The translations under genes and the position numbers were made by a program. Source: Oscillospiraceae bacterium (GTDB taxonomy: Bacteria; Bacillota; Clostridia; Oscillospirales; Oscillospiraceae). Taken from it: 64,000 bases of DNA. The DNA lies in contig WRDH01000010.1 of assembly GCA_009783555.1 (NCBI GenBank), forward strand, positions 1-64,000. The letters run 5' to 3'. The notes beneath the pieces are model-generated. The model saw only the letters and a program-made list of their open reading frames with translations, had not been told where the DNA came from and ran no database searches. Position 1 is the stretch's first letter, and the number at the start of each line of letters is the position of its first letter. Below, one piece after another: positions 1 to 8,268 of this stretch.

Positions 1-281
1 TACAAGAGTATAAGCTAATACAGGAGTTTCCCCCGGCATGGGAGATATGCGGGTCACTTATCGATCAGTATAAACAAATCGGAAACGCTGTACCTATTGC
101 ACTAGGTATAGCAATAGCAAAAGCAATAATTGCACACATGGAGGGTGAAAAAACATCAAATTTTATCGGCTTTCCATACTCACGATACAAAAATACAGAT
201 GATATATCTTGGGAAAAGCAAACTAGAAAAATTTTTATGAGTTCATTTGAAACACAGCAACTCTCATTATTTTCTTCATAG
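1..281 (+). CDS. DNA (cytosine-5-)methyltransferase, C-terminal fragment
   Basis: The gene enters from the left edge; the readable frame starts at base 3 and ends at TAG 279-281. About 92 residues are visible. They contain YKQIGNAVP, the classical motif X of C5-cytosine methyltransferases, preceded by the usual FP...W...G spacing of the end of the target-recognition/small domain. The family transfers a methyl group from S-adenosylmethionine to C5 of cytosine in a specific DNA site. The next gene is convergent and resembles a type II restriction endonuclease, so this is probably the protective half of a type II restriction-modification pair. The catalytic PC and ENV motifs lie outside the window, so activity cannot be judged. 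Confidence 0.9.
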   Translation, partial: QEYKLIQEFPPAWEICGSLIDQYKQIGNAVPIALGIAIAKAIIAHMEGEKTSNFIGFPYSRYKNTDDISWEKQTRKIFMSSFETQQLSLFSS

Positions 282-290
282 TAAAACTAA

Positions 291-325
291 CGCCCGTTTT
301 GTTAGTAGAACGGACGGCGGTTTTT
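291..325. terminator. Bidirectional terminator-like hairpin between the R-M genes
   Basis: An imperfect GC-rich inverted repeat (CGCCCGTT against AACGGACGGCG) is followed on the plus strand by TTTTT at 321-325, which overlaps the TAA stop of the convergent endonuclease gene. It sits exactly between the convergent stop codons and could end transcription of both genes. Confidence 0.5.
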
Positions 326-1070
326 ATCTTAGATTTTCAACAATTTCGCGTGTTTCCGCACCTACTTCTCGTGCTATATCAAGAACAATATCGTAGCACC
401 CGGTACCTCCGAGCGTGTCCCAATAATCACGACCAATTAGCACAGAGCTATCATTATGAAAATCAAAAATCCCCATGGGCGGACTATGGGCATACGATGA
501 GCGTTCTTCACCGTAGGGGTTGTAGTAAAGCCCAAAATACGCCTTGCAAGAAGGTTCTGCCATTGTTAATCTTAATAAATCCTGTTTTGCAACAGCAGTT
601 TGATCAATATTTGGTTTGACTGTCTTTATACTCATATAATGGTTTATATCATCTTTAAACCACCATAAATCAGATATAATTCTATGCTCAACAAACTCGT
701 TTCTTTGATATACAAGCGTTAACTCATTAACTGTTTCTCCCCATTTCTGCTTGCTCGCCGCTCTTAATTTTACTATATTCGTAACAATCGCATTATCAAC
801 CGCTTTATCAAGTACCACGAGCGTTTCCTTTTGTCTGCACGCATCAGATGCACCGCCTGCTAACGCAACAACTTTTGATATTTCTTCAATTACGCGCTGC
901 CCAAAACTCGTAGAAAAAGAACGCTCGAATCTACTCCAAAATAGAGCTTCATCAGATAGAAGTGCAGCATGAAAAGGTCTGTTGGTTTCCGCATTGTCGA
1001 GCCGTTTGATTGTATTGAGAACACAATCACGAAATTCCTTTGCGATAATATCTCTATATTTCTTTTCCAA
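324..1070 (-). CDS. Probable type II restriction endonuclease (TdeIII/MjaII-like)
   Basis: From TTG at 1070 the product is 248 residues. That TTG has GGAGG (1079-1083 on the minus strand) 8 nt upstream; the frame stays open to a TTG at 1196, but that start has no ribosome site, lies inside an 18-bp direct repeat, and would add 42 residues. Visible features are FERSFSTSFGQ followed by a helical segment, VVLDKAVDNAIV, and C-terminal FGLYYNPYGEERSSY and VLIGRDYWDTLGG, the layout I remember for restriction enzymes annotated as TdeIII or MjaII (reported site GGNCC). That family name is from memory and is the weakest part. The convergent neighbour is a cytosine-5 methyltransferase, which supports an R-M role. 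No frameshift is seen. Confidence 0.6.
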   Translation of the reverse strand: MEKKYRDIIAKEFRDCVLNTIKRLDNAETNRPFHAALLSDEALFWSRFERSFSTSFGQRVIEEISKVVALAGGASDACRQKETLVVLDKAVDNAIVTNIVKLRAASKQKWGETVNELTLVYQRNEFVEHRIISDLWWFKDDINHYMSIKTVKPNIDQTAVAKQDLLRLTMAEPSCKAYFGLYYNPYGEERSSYAHSPPMGIFDFHNDSSVLIGRDYWDTLGGTGCYDIVLDIAREVGAETREIVENLR

Positions 1071-1178
1071 CAGAATATCCTCCGACAAGTAAAACTTTGT
1101 AGAATGAAGTTTAACACACCTTAATAAAAATGTATACTGTGTATTAAGCTGCTTCTGGAATTTGGGGTCACTTCGTTG

Positions 1179-1294
1179 CAACTTAATTGCAATCAAATAA
1201 AATCAATTGCACGGTTCAATTTGCGTAACCGCAAGGGGTAAAATAAATATACATCTATTCTATTGCAACAGGACTACAACTTAATTGCAATCAA
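1179..1294. repeat. 18-bp direct repeat flanking about 80 bp
   Basis: CAACTTAATTGCAATCAA occurs exactly at 1179-1196 and again at 1277-1294. The left copy covers the upstream in-frame TTG of the endonuclease gene. Such a repeat may reflect a small duplication or an insertion footprint at the end of the R-M module. The spacer contains no gene that I can support. Confidence 0.6.
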
Positions 1295-1372
1295 CAGGAC
1301 AGCAATCAGTCACCAAGGACAACGCAGACTTTTGGTCTGCCTTGTCCCTTGCAATATTATACTGACATATCG

Positions 1373-1477
1373 TTGTCAATGTCGGTAGTATTTTTATTTT
1401 TGTCTGATTTTTGTCCACGTCATTGAAAAATGTTATCGGCAGACAAAAATAAAAATCTCCACACTTCCATTGACAAG
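1373..1477. repeat. Large imperfect inverted repeat
   Basis: The outer arms TTGTCAATG (1373-1381) and CATTGACAA (1469-1477) and the inner 17-bp perfect arms at 1390-1406 and 1440-1456 make a palindrome of about 105 bp. A third inverted segment (GCAGAC/GTCTGC) lies just left at about 1310-1325. No coding sequence is supported here. The structure resembles the debris of a mobile element or a structured intergenic repeat; only one copy is present in this window. Confidence 0.55.
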
Positions 1478-1492
1478 GCAAGTGCATCGCAA

Positions 1493-1526
1493 GCCGAGAG
1501 GATAAAGCGCAAACTCTCGGCTTTTT
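1493..1526 (+). terminator. Rho-independent terminator-like hairpin
   Basis: GCCGAGAG (1493-1500) pairs with CTCTCGGC (1514-1521) around a 13-nt loop and is followed by five T. No plus-strand gene is recognised just upstream, so it may be left over from a deleted gene. The following stretch, 1527-1759, holds no gene that I can see, only AT-rich DNA with two copies of the short motif ATAGAGGGG. Confidence 0.5.
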
Positions 1527-1759
1527 GCGTTGCGTAGACTCATAAAAAAGTGATACAGATTATGAACAATTCGCAAACAAGTTCCAGAAAATTGGAAAAA
1601 ACGTATTTTTCGACTGTTTAGGTATAGAGGGGTAAATTTGCACTATTGCGAATTTAGAAAAATATTTTTCAAAAAACCCGTACTTTTTGCCTTAAAAACC
1701 TGATTAGTAATAGAGGGGAAAAATATCTCTCTCAATAAAACGATGAGGAGTATTGACCC

Positions 1760-1897
1760 ATGACCAAAAGTGAAAAGAGGAGCAGGCTGCAATACACAGT
1801 TAAAATCGGAATCATAAAGCAGCTATACAAAGACCGCAAACTAACCGATATTCAGTACCGGAATCTCATGCGAAAATATAACAAGAAATCGAAATAA
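1760..1897 (+). CDS. Small SHOCT-like protein of a mobile element
   Basis: This 45-residue ORF begins at ATG 1760 with GAGGAG at about 1744-1749 upstream. It is highly basic, and its C-terminal half (LYKDRKLTDIQYRNLMRKY) has the short amphipathic pattern of SHOCT modules, which often occur as tiny ORFs next to large serine recombinases in clostridial integrative elements. Its position 100 bp before a decayed serine recombinase fits that pattern. The function of such proteins is unknown, and the SHOCT assignment is by pattern only. Confidence 0.6.
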   Translation: MTKSEKRSRLQYTVKIGIIKQLYKDRKLTDIQYRNLMRKYNKKSK

Positions 1898-1912
1898 AGC
1901 AAGTAATTGCAG

Positions 1913-1965
1913 TTGATTGTTGCCCCTGTGTATGGTATAATATTTGCATAACTTATGTGGGGCAA
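1913..1965 (+). promoter_or_regulatory. Promoter with flanking inverted repeat upstream of the recombinase
   Basis: TTGATT (1913-1918), a 17-bp spacer and a perfect TATAAT (1936-1941) form a strong sigma-A type promoter. The inverted repeat TTGCCCC (1920-1926) / GGGGCAA (1959-1965) brackets the -10 box and could be an operator or a leader hairpin. The start of the downstream recombinase is at 1999. Confidence 0.65.
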
Positions 1966-1998
1966 TAGTCAGCCGTCTTATTGAAAGGAGAAGATGAG

Positions 1999-2865
1999 AT
2001 GACTACAAGAGTAGCGGCATACTGCCGTGTTTCCACAGATAGCGATGACCAGAAAAACTCACTTGAAAACCAAAAGAAGTATTTTAGTGAGTACATTGAC
2101 AGAGACCCGTCTTGGCAATTAGTAAAGGTTTATGCGGATGAAGGCACTTCCGGCACATCTACGGCAAAGCGTGTACAGTTTAATAATATGATATCAAACG
2201 CAATTGCCGGAGGTATTGACCTTATAGTAACCAAAGAAGTTTCAAGATTCGCCAGAAACACAGTAGACACTTTACAGCACACAAGAGAGCTTATGACTCA
2301 TAATGTCCGTGTAATCTTTATCAACGACAACATAGACACTAAAGACAAGGATTCGGAGTTTCGCTTAACCATCTGCATATCTTGGATGATGATTTCATTG
2401 ATAATCTTTACGCTGATATTGTAGGCTCATGCGTTGACAACGATGTTGAAAACATAAAACCCTTACAGGACAGAATAGTCCGCATTACCGAAAAGAAAGC
2501 AAAAGCGCTTGACTGGTGTCTTGATGGCAAGATTGATGAAGATGAAATGCGACTGATGAATGAAAAGTACAACAAAGAAATCGTAGGGTTAAAATGCAGG
2601 GTTGCGGAAATCAATGAGCAAAACAATATCGTTGAAAATGCAATGAACAACATTTCTAGCACACTAGAAGCCATGAGGAAGATTGCGAACCAAGAGGAAG
2701 CCACGCCGGAGTTGTATTCAGAAATCATCGACAGGGTTCTATTATACAAGAATCACCATAGACATATTTTTCAAATACATAAACGAGCCCGTATGTCTTG
2801 AATATTCGACAAAGAGTAGAGGTATTCACTACAAGGTCGATTGTATTCTGAGACAGGCAAGTTGA
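1999..2865 (+). pseudogene. Large serine recombinase, decayed
   Basis: The intact 5' part starts at ATG 1999 (SD AAAGGAG at about 1984-1990) and encodes a resolvase domain: AAYCRVSTD with the nucleophilic Ser, SLENQ, DEGTSGT, and KEVSRFARN. At about 2370 the homology breaks inside the ...KDSEFRL segment. The central recombinase domain and zinc ribbon are absent, and a different frame (from about 2382) supplies the C-terminal coiled coil ending in ELYSEIIDRVLLYK. A second shift near 2755 moves the expected tail (DIFFKYINEPVCLEY) into a third frame ending at 2865. An internal deletion plus frameshifts therefore leave a remnant of an integrase that once mobilised a genomic island. Confidence 0.85.
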
Positions 2866-2904
2866 ATTAAGAGTAGCAAAATGGTAGCGTTAAGCGTGCC
2901 AGTT

Positions 2905-2935
2905 GCGGTTGATGTAATCATCAGCCGCTTTTTTT
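2905..2935 (+). terminator. Rho-independent terminator after the recombinase remnant
   Basis: GCGGTTGATG (2905-2914) and CATCAGCCGC (2919-2928) pair, with one G-T pair, around a 4-nt loop and are followed by seven T. This is a good intrinsic terminator for plus-strand transcription out of the recombinase remnant. Confidence 0.75.
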
Positions 2936-3019
2936 CGGTAAGTTGACATTTCATTGTCTTTGTAGGATAATGAACCTTGCTGATGAAGCATAAACCTCGC
3001 CGGTGAGGCAAAGCCTCAC

Positions 3020-3130
3020 AAAATAAGCTTCAAAGAATCAAAGGTTTATAAGGAAAATGATTGCAAAACGGATAAATCTGCTGCCATGCGTGCTGAAGCC
3101 GCAATCGTGAAGTATTTATGGATGTTTTAG
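3020..3130 (+). other. Possible 3' remnant of a GIY-YIG (UPF0213-like) gene
   Basis: A frame open from about 2985 to TAG 3128-3130 reads CKTDKSAAMRAEAAIVK near its end. This resembles the ...DKSAALRREAAIKKL... C-terminus of small UPF0213 GIY-YIG nucleases. It overlaps the first codons of dxs in another frame and has no plausible start. The resemblance is short and from memory. A GTGAGGC/GCCTCAC hairpin lies at 3003-3019. Confidence 0.2.
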
Positions 3131-4974
3131 ATAAGCTTAACTCACCCGGAGATATAAAAAACAAAAGTATCGCGGAACTTTACAAGCTATGTGAAGATTT
3201 GCGAAGCTTCCTGTTGTCCAATGTATCAAAAACAGGAGGGCATCTCGCTTCAAACCTCGGGGTCGTAGAAATTACTGTAGCGGTACATAACGTCTTTGAC
3301 ACAGCGGTGGACAGATTAATTTTCGATGTCGGCCATCAGTGTTACGCACATAAAATCCTGACAGGCAGAAGGGAAGGCTTTGCCAATTTTAGGAGCTCGG
3401 GCGGAGTCACGGGCTTTCCAAATCCCCTGGAAAGCGAACATGACGCGTTTTTAAGCGGTCACGCGTCAACATCGGTATCTATCGCTCTCGGTATGGCAAG
3501 AGCACGCACAATCCTTAACCATGATTATTCGGTAATCGCAATTATCGGCGACGGAGCACTAACAGGCGGACTGGCTTATGAAGGCCTATCGGATGCTGGG
3601 CAAAGCGGAGAGCCTCTAATCGTAATACTCAACGATAATGAAATGTCAATAACGGAAAATGTCGGAGGCTTATCAAGACACTTAGCACGGCTTCGTGTAC
3701 GTCCGTACTATTTAAGCTTTAAGAAGTTTTACCGTAAAACTATTGCAAAGCTGCCGTTTGTCGGCAAAAAAATCGACAAGTCGCTGCGCAGAGTAAAATC
3801 CGGAGTAAAGGTTGCATTGCTGCCCTCCAGTATGTTTGAAAACATGGGCTTTGTCTACTTAGGACCCGCCGACGGACATAATATAAAAGAGGTCTGCAAG
3901 CTTCTTAAAATAGCAAAAGAAATATCAAAACCAACTCTGATACACCTTACTACAACAAAGGGTAAAGGTTATAAATTTGCGGAGGAAAGCCCGGAAGTTT
4001 ATCATGGCGTATCGGAATTTAATATTAATAATGGAGAATCACTCGAATCATCACCACAGACCTTTGCATCGGTTTTCGGCAAAAAGCTTGTGCAAATGGG
4101 AAAGAAAGACAAACGCATTTGTGCAATAACGGCAGCGATGCAAACCGGCACCGGTCTCGATGAGTTTGCGTATATGCATGAAAAGAAATTTTATGATGTA
4201 GGAATAGCGGAGGGTCATGCCGTAACCATGGCAGGAGGGCTTGCCAAACAAGGAATGATTCCGGTTTGCGCAGTGTATTCTACATTTATCCAACGAGCAT
4301 ACGATATGCTTTTTCATGATGTCTGTCTGCCAAACCTCCATGTCATATTTGCAATTGATCGCGCGGGACTTGTGCCCGACGACGGACAAACACATCAAGG
4401 TATTTATGACATAGGCATCTTTATGCAAATGCCGAACATGACAATTCTCTGTCCATCCGCTGCATCCGAGCTTGAAGAAATGCTCGATTATGCAGTACAT
4501 AAGCTTACCGGTCCTGTCGCAATAAGATATCCGAAAGCAGGAAACGGCAAATATCCATCGGAGGGGTCTTATTTTGACCCGATGATGGTAAAAACAGGCA
4601 GCGATATAGTTATACTTGCATACGGCAGATTAGTTGAAAACGCTGTAGAAGCCGCAAAACTGCTTGACAACGAAGGTATAAACGCATCTGTTATAAAGTT
4701 AACGCAAATACACCCGTTTAATACAAAAAAACTGCTTGAACTAACAAGCAATGTAAAGTCATTGTATATCGTGGAGGAATGTGTCACAAGCGGAAGTCTC
4801 GCCTCCAAACTGGCATTGGAGTTACCGGAAACCGGCTTTGAAGGGAAAATAATAGCATTAAATTTAGGAAACAATATCATACCTTCCGCAAGCCTGGACG
4901 AACTGATGTCATTATACAAGCTTGACGCACAAGGTATTGCAAAAAGTATATTGGAGAAAGAAAATCATAAGTAA
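3118..4974 (+). CDS. dxs: 1-deoxy-D-xylulose-5-phosphate synthase
   Basis: DXS condenses pyruvate and glyceraldehyde-3-phosphate to DXP with thiamine diphosphate, the first step of the MEP isoprenoid pathway in the cytosol. The 618-residue protein has family-typical length. The catalytic His region GHQCYAHKILTGR is near residue 63, the TPP signature GDGALTGG...NDNEMSI near residues 142-180, a transketolase pyrimidine-binding domain lies in the middle (DRAGLVPDDGQTHQG), and a transketolase C-terminal domain follows. ATG 3118 fits the family N-terminus, but there is no convincing SD. ispD, ispF and ispH of the same pathway are elsewhere in this window. Its stop is only 5 nt from the convergent cheV stop. 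Confidence 0.96.
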   Translation: MDVLDKLNSPGDIKNKSIAELYKLCEDLRSFLLSNVSKTGGHLASNLGVVEITVAVHNVFDTAVDRLIFDVGHQCYAHKILTGRREGFANFRSSGGVTGFPNPLESEHDAFLSGHASTSVSIALGMARARTILNHDYSVIAIIGDGALTGGLAYEGLSDAGQSGEPLIVILNDNEMSITENVGGLSRHLARLRVRPYYLSFKKFYRKTIAKLPFVGKKIDKSLRRVKSGVKVALLPSSMFENMGFVYLGPADGHNIKEVCKLLKIAKEISKPTLIHLTTTKGKGYKFAEESPEVYHGVSEFNINNGESLESSPQTFASVFGKKLVQMGKKDKRICAITAAMQTGTGLDEFAYMHEKKFYDVGIAEGHAVTMAGGLAKQGMIPVCAVYSTFIQRAYDMLFHDVCLPNLHVIFAIDRAGLVPDDGQTHQGIYDIGIFMQMPNMTILCPSAASELEEMLDYAVHKLTGPVAIRYPKAGNGKYPSEGSYFDPMMVKTGSDIVILAYGRLVENAVEAAKLLDNEGINASVIKLTQIHPFNTKKLLELTSNVKSLYIVEECVTSGSLASKLALELPETGFEGKIIALNLGNNIIPSASLDELMSLYKLDAQGIAKSILEKENHK

Positions 4975-4979
4975 CCGTA

Positions 4980-5909
4980 TTACAAAATAAATTGATCTAA
5001 AGTTTGAACAAGCTTGCCGATCTGAGGCTTTGACAGATGGGCGCTGACGCCTAATTTATCGCCCTGTTGCTTCTGAGCTTCGTCAATCAAGCTTGAGAAA
5101 ACAATAACAGGGACCTTTGTAAGGATTTCATCACTCTTTACCAGCTTAGTCAAGTGATGACCATCCATTCTCGGCATCTCAATATCGGTTATGATAATTG
5201 AAATCTTATTCTCTACGGGGGTTATATTCGCCAGACACTCGCTGCGGCATTTCATGAAGTAATCCCATGCGGACTGACCATTATCAAATGATGTTATATT
5301 TGTATAACCCGCAACCTCCAATGAATCTATGAGCATCCTTCTTAAAAATACAGAGTCCTCGACAACAACAATCGGTTTATTTGTACCATGCCGCTGACCG
5401 AGATTATGAATTTCGGAAACCTGCAGGCCCGTATCGGGATTAATATCGTAAAGAACCTTTTCAAAGTCAATAATAGTTATGATTTTATCGCCAATTTTTG
5501 TTGTTCCCGTTACAACACTATCATTGCTCCCGTAAACAATTGATGAAGGCTTTTCAACATTGCTCCAGCTTATTCTGTGCATACCTTCGACAGTGTGAAC
5601 GAGAAATGCAGCATTAATATTGTCAAAGTTTGTCAGCATAAACATGTCATACGAAGGATCTTCGCTTTCCGGAAGAGCCATATAGCGAGGAAGATTAATT
5701 ACAGTAATGAGCTTGCCGCGCGGCTTGAATACGCCGTCAATACAGGGATGTGACAAAGTCATGGGAGTTATCGGCGAGTAACGCATAATCTCCGTGACCT
5801 TGGCAACATTTATGCCGAAAGAATCGCCTGCCATAGTAAATTCCATTAACTCAAGCGCACTTATTTCGTCTGTATTTTTGGCTCTGTTTGTTTGAATCGA
5901 ATTACTCAC
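4980..5909 (-). CDS. cheV: Chemotaxis coupling protein CheV (CheW-receiver)
   Basis: This 309-residue protein has an N-terminal CheW-like scaffold domain (about 18-160: LMEFTMAGDSFGINVAKVTEIM, then a PRGKLITVINLPRY strand pair) and a C-terminal response-regulator receiver (about 178-309) with an acidic pair VVVED, the phospho-acceptor Asp in IITDIEMPRMDG, and Lys in LSKPQ. It couples chemoreceptors to CheA and probably buffers phosphate for adaptation. The start is GTG 5909 with GAGGTGG 7 nt upstream. It stands alone with its own promoter; no other chemotaxis gene is in the window. It implies motility. Confidence 0.93.
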   Translation of the reverse strand: MSNSIQTNRAKNTDEISALELMEFTMAGDSFGINVAKVTEIMRYSPITPMTLSHPCIDGVFKPRGKLITVINLPRYMALPESEDPSYDMFMLTNFDNINAAFLVHTVEGMHRISWSNVEKPSSIVYGSNDSVVTGTTKIGDKIITIIDFEKVLYDINPDTGLQVSEIHNLGQRHGTNKPIVVVEDSVFLRRMLIDSLEVAGYTNITSFDNGQSAWDYFMKCRSECLANITPVENKISIIITDIEMPRMDGHHLTKLVKSDEILTKVPVIVFSSLIDEAQKQQGDKLGVSAHLSKPQIGKLVQTLDQFIL

Positions 5910-5948
5910 TGACCATCCACCTCGCTCTTTATTGATTTACTTAAAGAC

Positions 5949-5977
5949 AATCTATCATACTAATCATTAATTGGCAA
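5949..5977 (-). promoter_or_regulatory. cheV promoter
   Basis: On the minus strand, TTGCCA (5972-5977) and TAGATT (5949-5954) are separated by 17 bp, about 40 bp upstream of the cheV GTG start. It matches the vegetative sigma consensus rather than the motility sigma (sigma-D) consensus. Confidence 0.55.
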
Positions 5978-5997
5978 CGAAATACGAAATTCTTTGT

Positions 5998-6513
5998 TTA
6001 TTTAACGCAAAAAACATCATCTGCGCCTTGTTTCATTGAAATTAAACCGGACCGGCACACTTCAAGAATGCCGACTTCACGTGCGGCACTAATAAAACGC
6101 TCTATCTTTTCAGAGCTACCCGATATTTCTGCGGTGATAAAATCCGCCCCGAAGTCCATGACATTTCCGCCGTAATCATTAATAAGATCGCTGATTGTTG
6201 CTTTGCCTTCCTCACCAAGCTTCAGCTTTATAAGCATATGCTCGATTGAAACGGAACTTTTATTATCAAGCAAAACAACCATCTTGACATCGTGCAATTT
6301 TTCAAGTTGCTTAAGAACCTGACTCCTCATATATTCATCCCCGGTCGACACAATCGTCATTCGCGAATAAGCAGGATTTTCAGTCTCCCCGACAGCAAGA
6401 CTATCAATATTATAACCACGCTTAGCGTAAAGTCCCGCAATACGATTGAGGACACCGAAGTGATTCGAAACAATTATGCCTACTATGAATTTCTCGATCA
6501 TTATAATAGCCAT
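5998..6513 (-). CDS. ilvN: Acetolactate synthase small (regulatory) subunit
   Basis: This 171-residue protein contains an N-terminal ACT domain (IVGIIVSNHFGVLNRIAGLY; GYNIDSLAVG) and the ALS_ss_C region (about 85-160). It binds branched-chain amino acids, usually valine, and activates and feedback-inhibits the large subunit encoded just upstream; the ilvB stop and this start are 6 nt apart. ATG 6513 lies almost on the AAAGG motif, so ATG 6501 (MIEKF), 13 nt from it, is an alternative start. Confidence 0.95.
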   Translation of the reverse strand: MAIIMIEKFIVGIIVSNHFGVLNRIAGLYAKRGYNIDSLAVGETENPAYSRMTIVSTGDEYMRSQVLKQLEKLHDVKMVVLLDNKSSVSIEHMLIKLKLGEEGKATISDLINDYGGNVMDFGADFITAEISGSSEKIERFISAAREVGILEVCRSGLISMKQGADDVFCVK

Positions 6514-6519
6514 GCCTTT

Positions 6520-8187
6520 CTAATCAAGTATCACATCTTCAATTGTACCGCCAACAGGTATCATTGGCAATACTTTTTCATCTATATCTATCTTACACTC
6601 TATCAAGCATGGCAACTCCTTCGGTATCTCATTCAAAGCCAATCTAAGCTGTGCAATACTGTCAGCACTGAACCCGGCTGCACCAAAAGCTCTTGCAACA
6701 GCAGGAAAGTCGGTTTTGCGGTCGAGCAGTGTGTTTGAGTACCGCTTGTCAAAGAAGAGTGTTTGAAGTTGGCGAACCATACCAAGGGAGTTATTGTTTA
6801 ATAAAATGATTGTTATAGGGAGTTTCTGCGTTACTGCTGTCGCTAGCTCCGGGAGGTTCATTCCAAAACTGCCGTCTCCCGTAAATAGAACAACTCTTTT
6901 TCGCCCTCTTGCTATTGAAGCCCCTACTGCAGCTCCGAGACCATAGCCCATAGCACCCAGACCGCCCGACGAAATAAACTTACGTGGCTTTTCAAACTTA
7001 TAATACTGCGCTACCCACATTTGGTGTTGCCCTACATCTGTTGTTATAACCGTGTCATCATCGTAGTGTTCATTTACACAGGCAATAATGTTTTGCGGAG
7101 TGAACTCTTCACCCGGCGAAAAGGTATCTTTTTCTCTCAGCTCTTTTACTCTTTCAAGCCACTTTGTATTTGATACTGCATCGACTCTTTCCAGCAGTTC
7201 CGGTAGAATTATTTTCAAGTCACCATTGATACTGATATCCGGCTTAATGTTCTTTCCCAGCTCTGCGGCGTCAATGTCTACATGTATCACAGCAGTATTA
7301 TCCGCGTATTCTTTGGCATTACCACCCGCGCGGTCAGAAAAGCGCACACCGAGTGCAATGATTAAATCGGCTTCGGACTTGGCTGCAATAGATGCATACC
7401 TGCCATGCATACCGCTCATGCCAAGATTTAACTCAAACGAAGAGGGGATAGAACCGATTCCCATCATACTCAAACCAACCGGTGCGTGTATCCGCCGCGA
7501 CAGTTGTATAACAAGATTGCCCGTATCGGTAGCAGTCACACCGCCGCCGCAGTAAATATAAGGACGCTCACTTGATTTGATAAGGTCGCAGACTGCTTCG
7601 ATTTCGTCGAAGACAGGGGGACAGGTACACTGTCTTGGGCGATTACAAGACAGTGTACCTGTCCCCTTGTCTTGTTCAGCCTTATCATGCTGAATACTCT
7701 TGGGTATATCTATATGAACCGGACCTTTCCTGTCTGTGGCAGCGAGCCTGAATGCTTCACGTATTATATTCTGCAGTTGATTTACATTTCGTACAACATA
7801 ACTGTGTTTTACAATCGGAAGCGTAACACCTGCAATATCTATATCCTGAAAAGAATCCTGACCAAGCATATTAATCGCAACATTCCCTGTAATAAAAACA
7901 ACAGGAACAGAATCAAGATACGCATTTGCAATACCGGTAATCAAATTCGTAGCACCAGGTCCGCCTGTCGCGATAACAACACCGGCTTTTCCCGAAACCC
8001 TCGCATACGCATCTGCCGCATGAGCCGCCCCTTGCTCATGCGCAGGTAGTATATGAGTGATTTTATCCGCGTGTTTATATAATTCATCGTAAATGTCAAT
8101 GACATAACCACCGGGATAACCAAAGACAGTATCAACACCCTGCCCGATAAGCTCTTTAACTAGTATTTCTGCACCGGTAAATTCCAT
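6520..8187 (-). CDS. ilvB: Acetolactate synthase large subunit, with palindrome-derived insertion
   Basis: This TPP enzyme condenses two pyruvates (or pyruvate and 2-oxobutyrate) in valine, leucine and isoleucine synthesis. It has 555 residues from ATG 8187, which is preceded by GAGAGG at 5 nt; an upstream in-frame start at 8235 lacks an SD. Visible are the catalytic Glu in LPAHEQGAAHAADAYAR, the central domain YCGGGV, and the TPP motif GDGSFGMN...NNN. Residues about 172-193 (KGTGTLSCNRPRQCTCP) are encoded by a 64-bp palindrome and have no place in the usual family; they lie in the linker between the pyrimidine-binding and central domains, where an insert could be tolerated. It is cotranscribed with ilvN. 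Confidence 0.95.
   Translation of the reverse strand: MEFTGAEILVKELIGQGVDTVFGYPGGYVIDIYDELYKHADKITHILPAHEQGAAHAADAYARVSGKAGVVIATGGPGATNLITGIANAYLDSVPVVFITGNVAINMLGQDSFQDIDIAGVTLPIVKHSYVVRNVNQLQNIIREAFRLAATDRKGPVHIDIPKSIQHDKAEQDKGTGTLSCNRPRQCTCPPVFDEIEAVCDLIKSSERPYIYCGGGVTATDTGNLVIQLSRRIHAPVGLSMMGIGSIPSSFELNLGMSGMHGRYASIAAKSEADLIIALGVRFSDRAGGNAKEYADNTAVIHVDIDAAELGKNIKPDISINGDLKIILPELLERVDAVSNTKWLERVKELREKDTFSPGEEFTPQNIIACVNEHYDDDTVITTDVGQHQMWVAQYYKFEKPRKFISSGGLGAMGYGLGAAVGASIARGRKRVVLFTGDGSFGMNLPELATAVTQKLPITIILLNNNSLGMVRQLQTLFFDKRYSNTLLDRKTDFPAVARAFGAAGFSADSIAQLRLALNEIPKELPCLIECKIDIDEKVLPMIPVGGTIEDVILD
7610..7673. repeat. 64-bp palindromic REP-like element inside ilvB
   Basis: Arms 7617-7637 and 7646-7666 are a perfect 21-bp inverted repeat around an 8-nt loop; extended to 7610-7637/7646-7673 they have only one non-Watson-Crick pair in 28. 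The core GGGGACAGGTACACTGTCTT recurs with one change at 62894-62920. It is inserted in frame without a stop codon. Confidence 0.85.
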
Positions 8188-8268
8188 AATAACCTCTCGA
8201 AGACAACCTGAAATATCTGATTTAGAGTAACACAAGGGTGAAAATAACTCAATTAAAATTTACCGGTG

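Noticed and set aside
1070..1196. Using TTG 1196 as the endonuclease start
   Set aside because: There is no SD, the codon lies in a direct repeat, and TTG 1070 has GGAGG at the right distance and fits my recollection of family length.
1281..1487. 68-codon frame on the minus strand in the R-M/integrase gap
   Set aside because: It is spread across the palindrome at 1373-1477, lacks an SD and resembles no protein.
2683..2865. Separate 60-codon gene overlapping the recombinase remnant
   Set aside because: Its C-terminal residues continue the recombinase tail after a frameshift, so it is part of the pseudogene.
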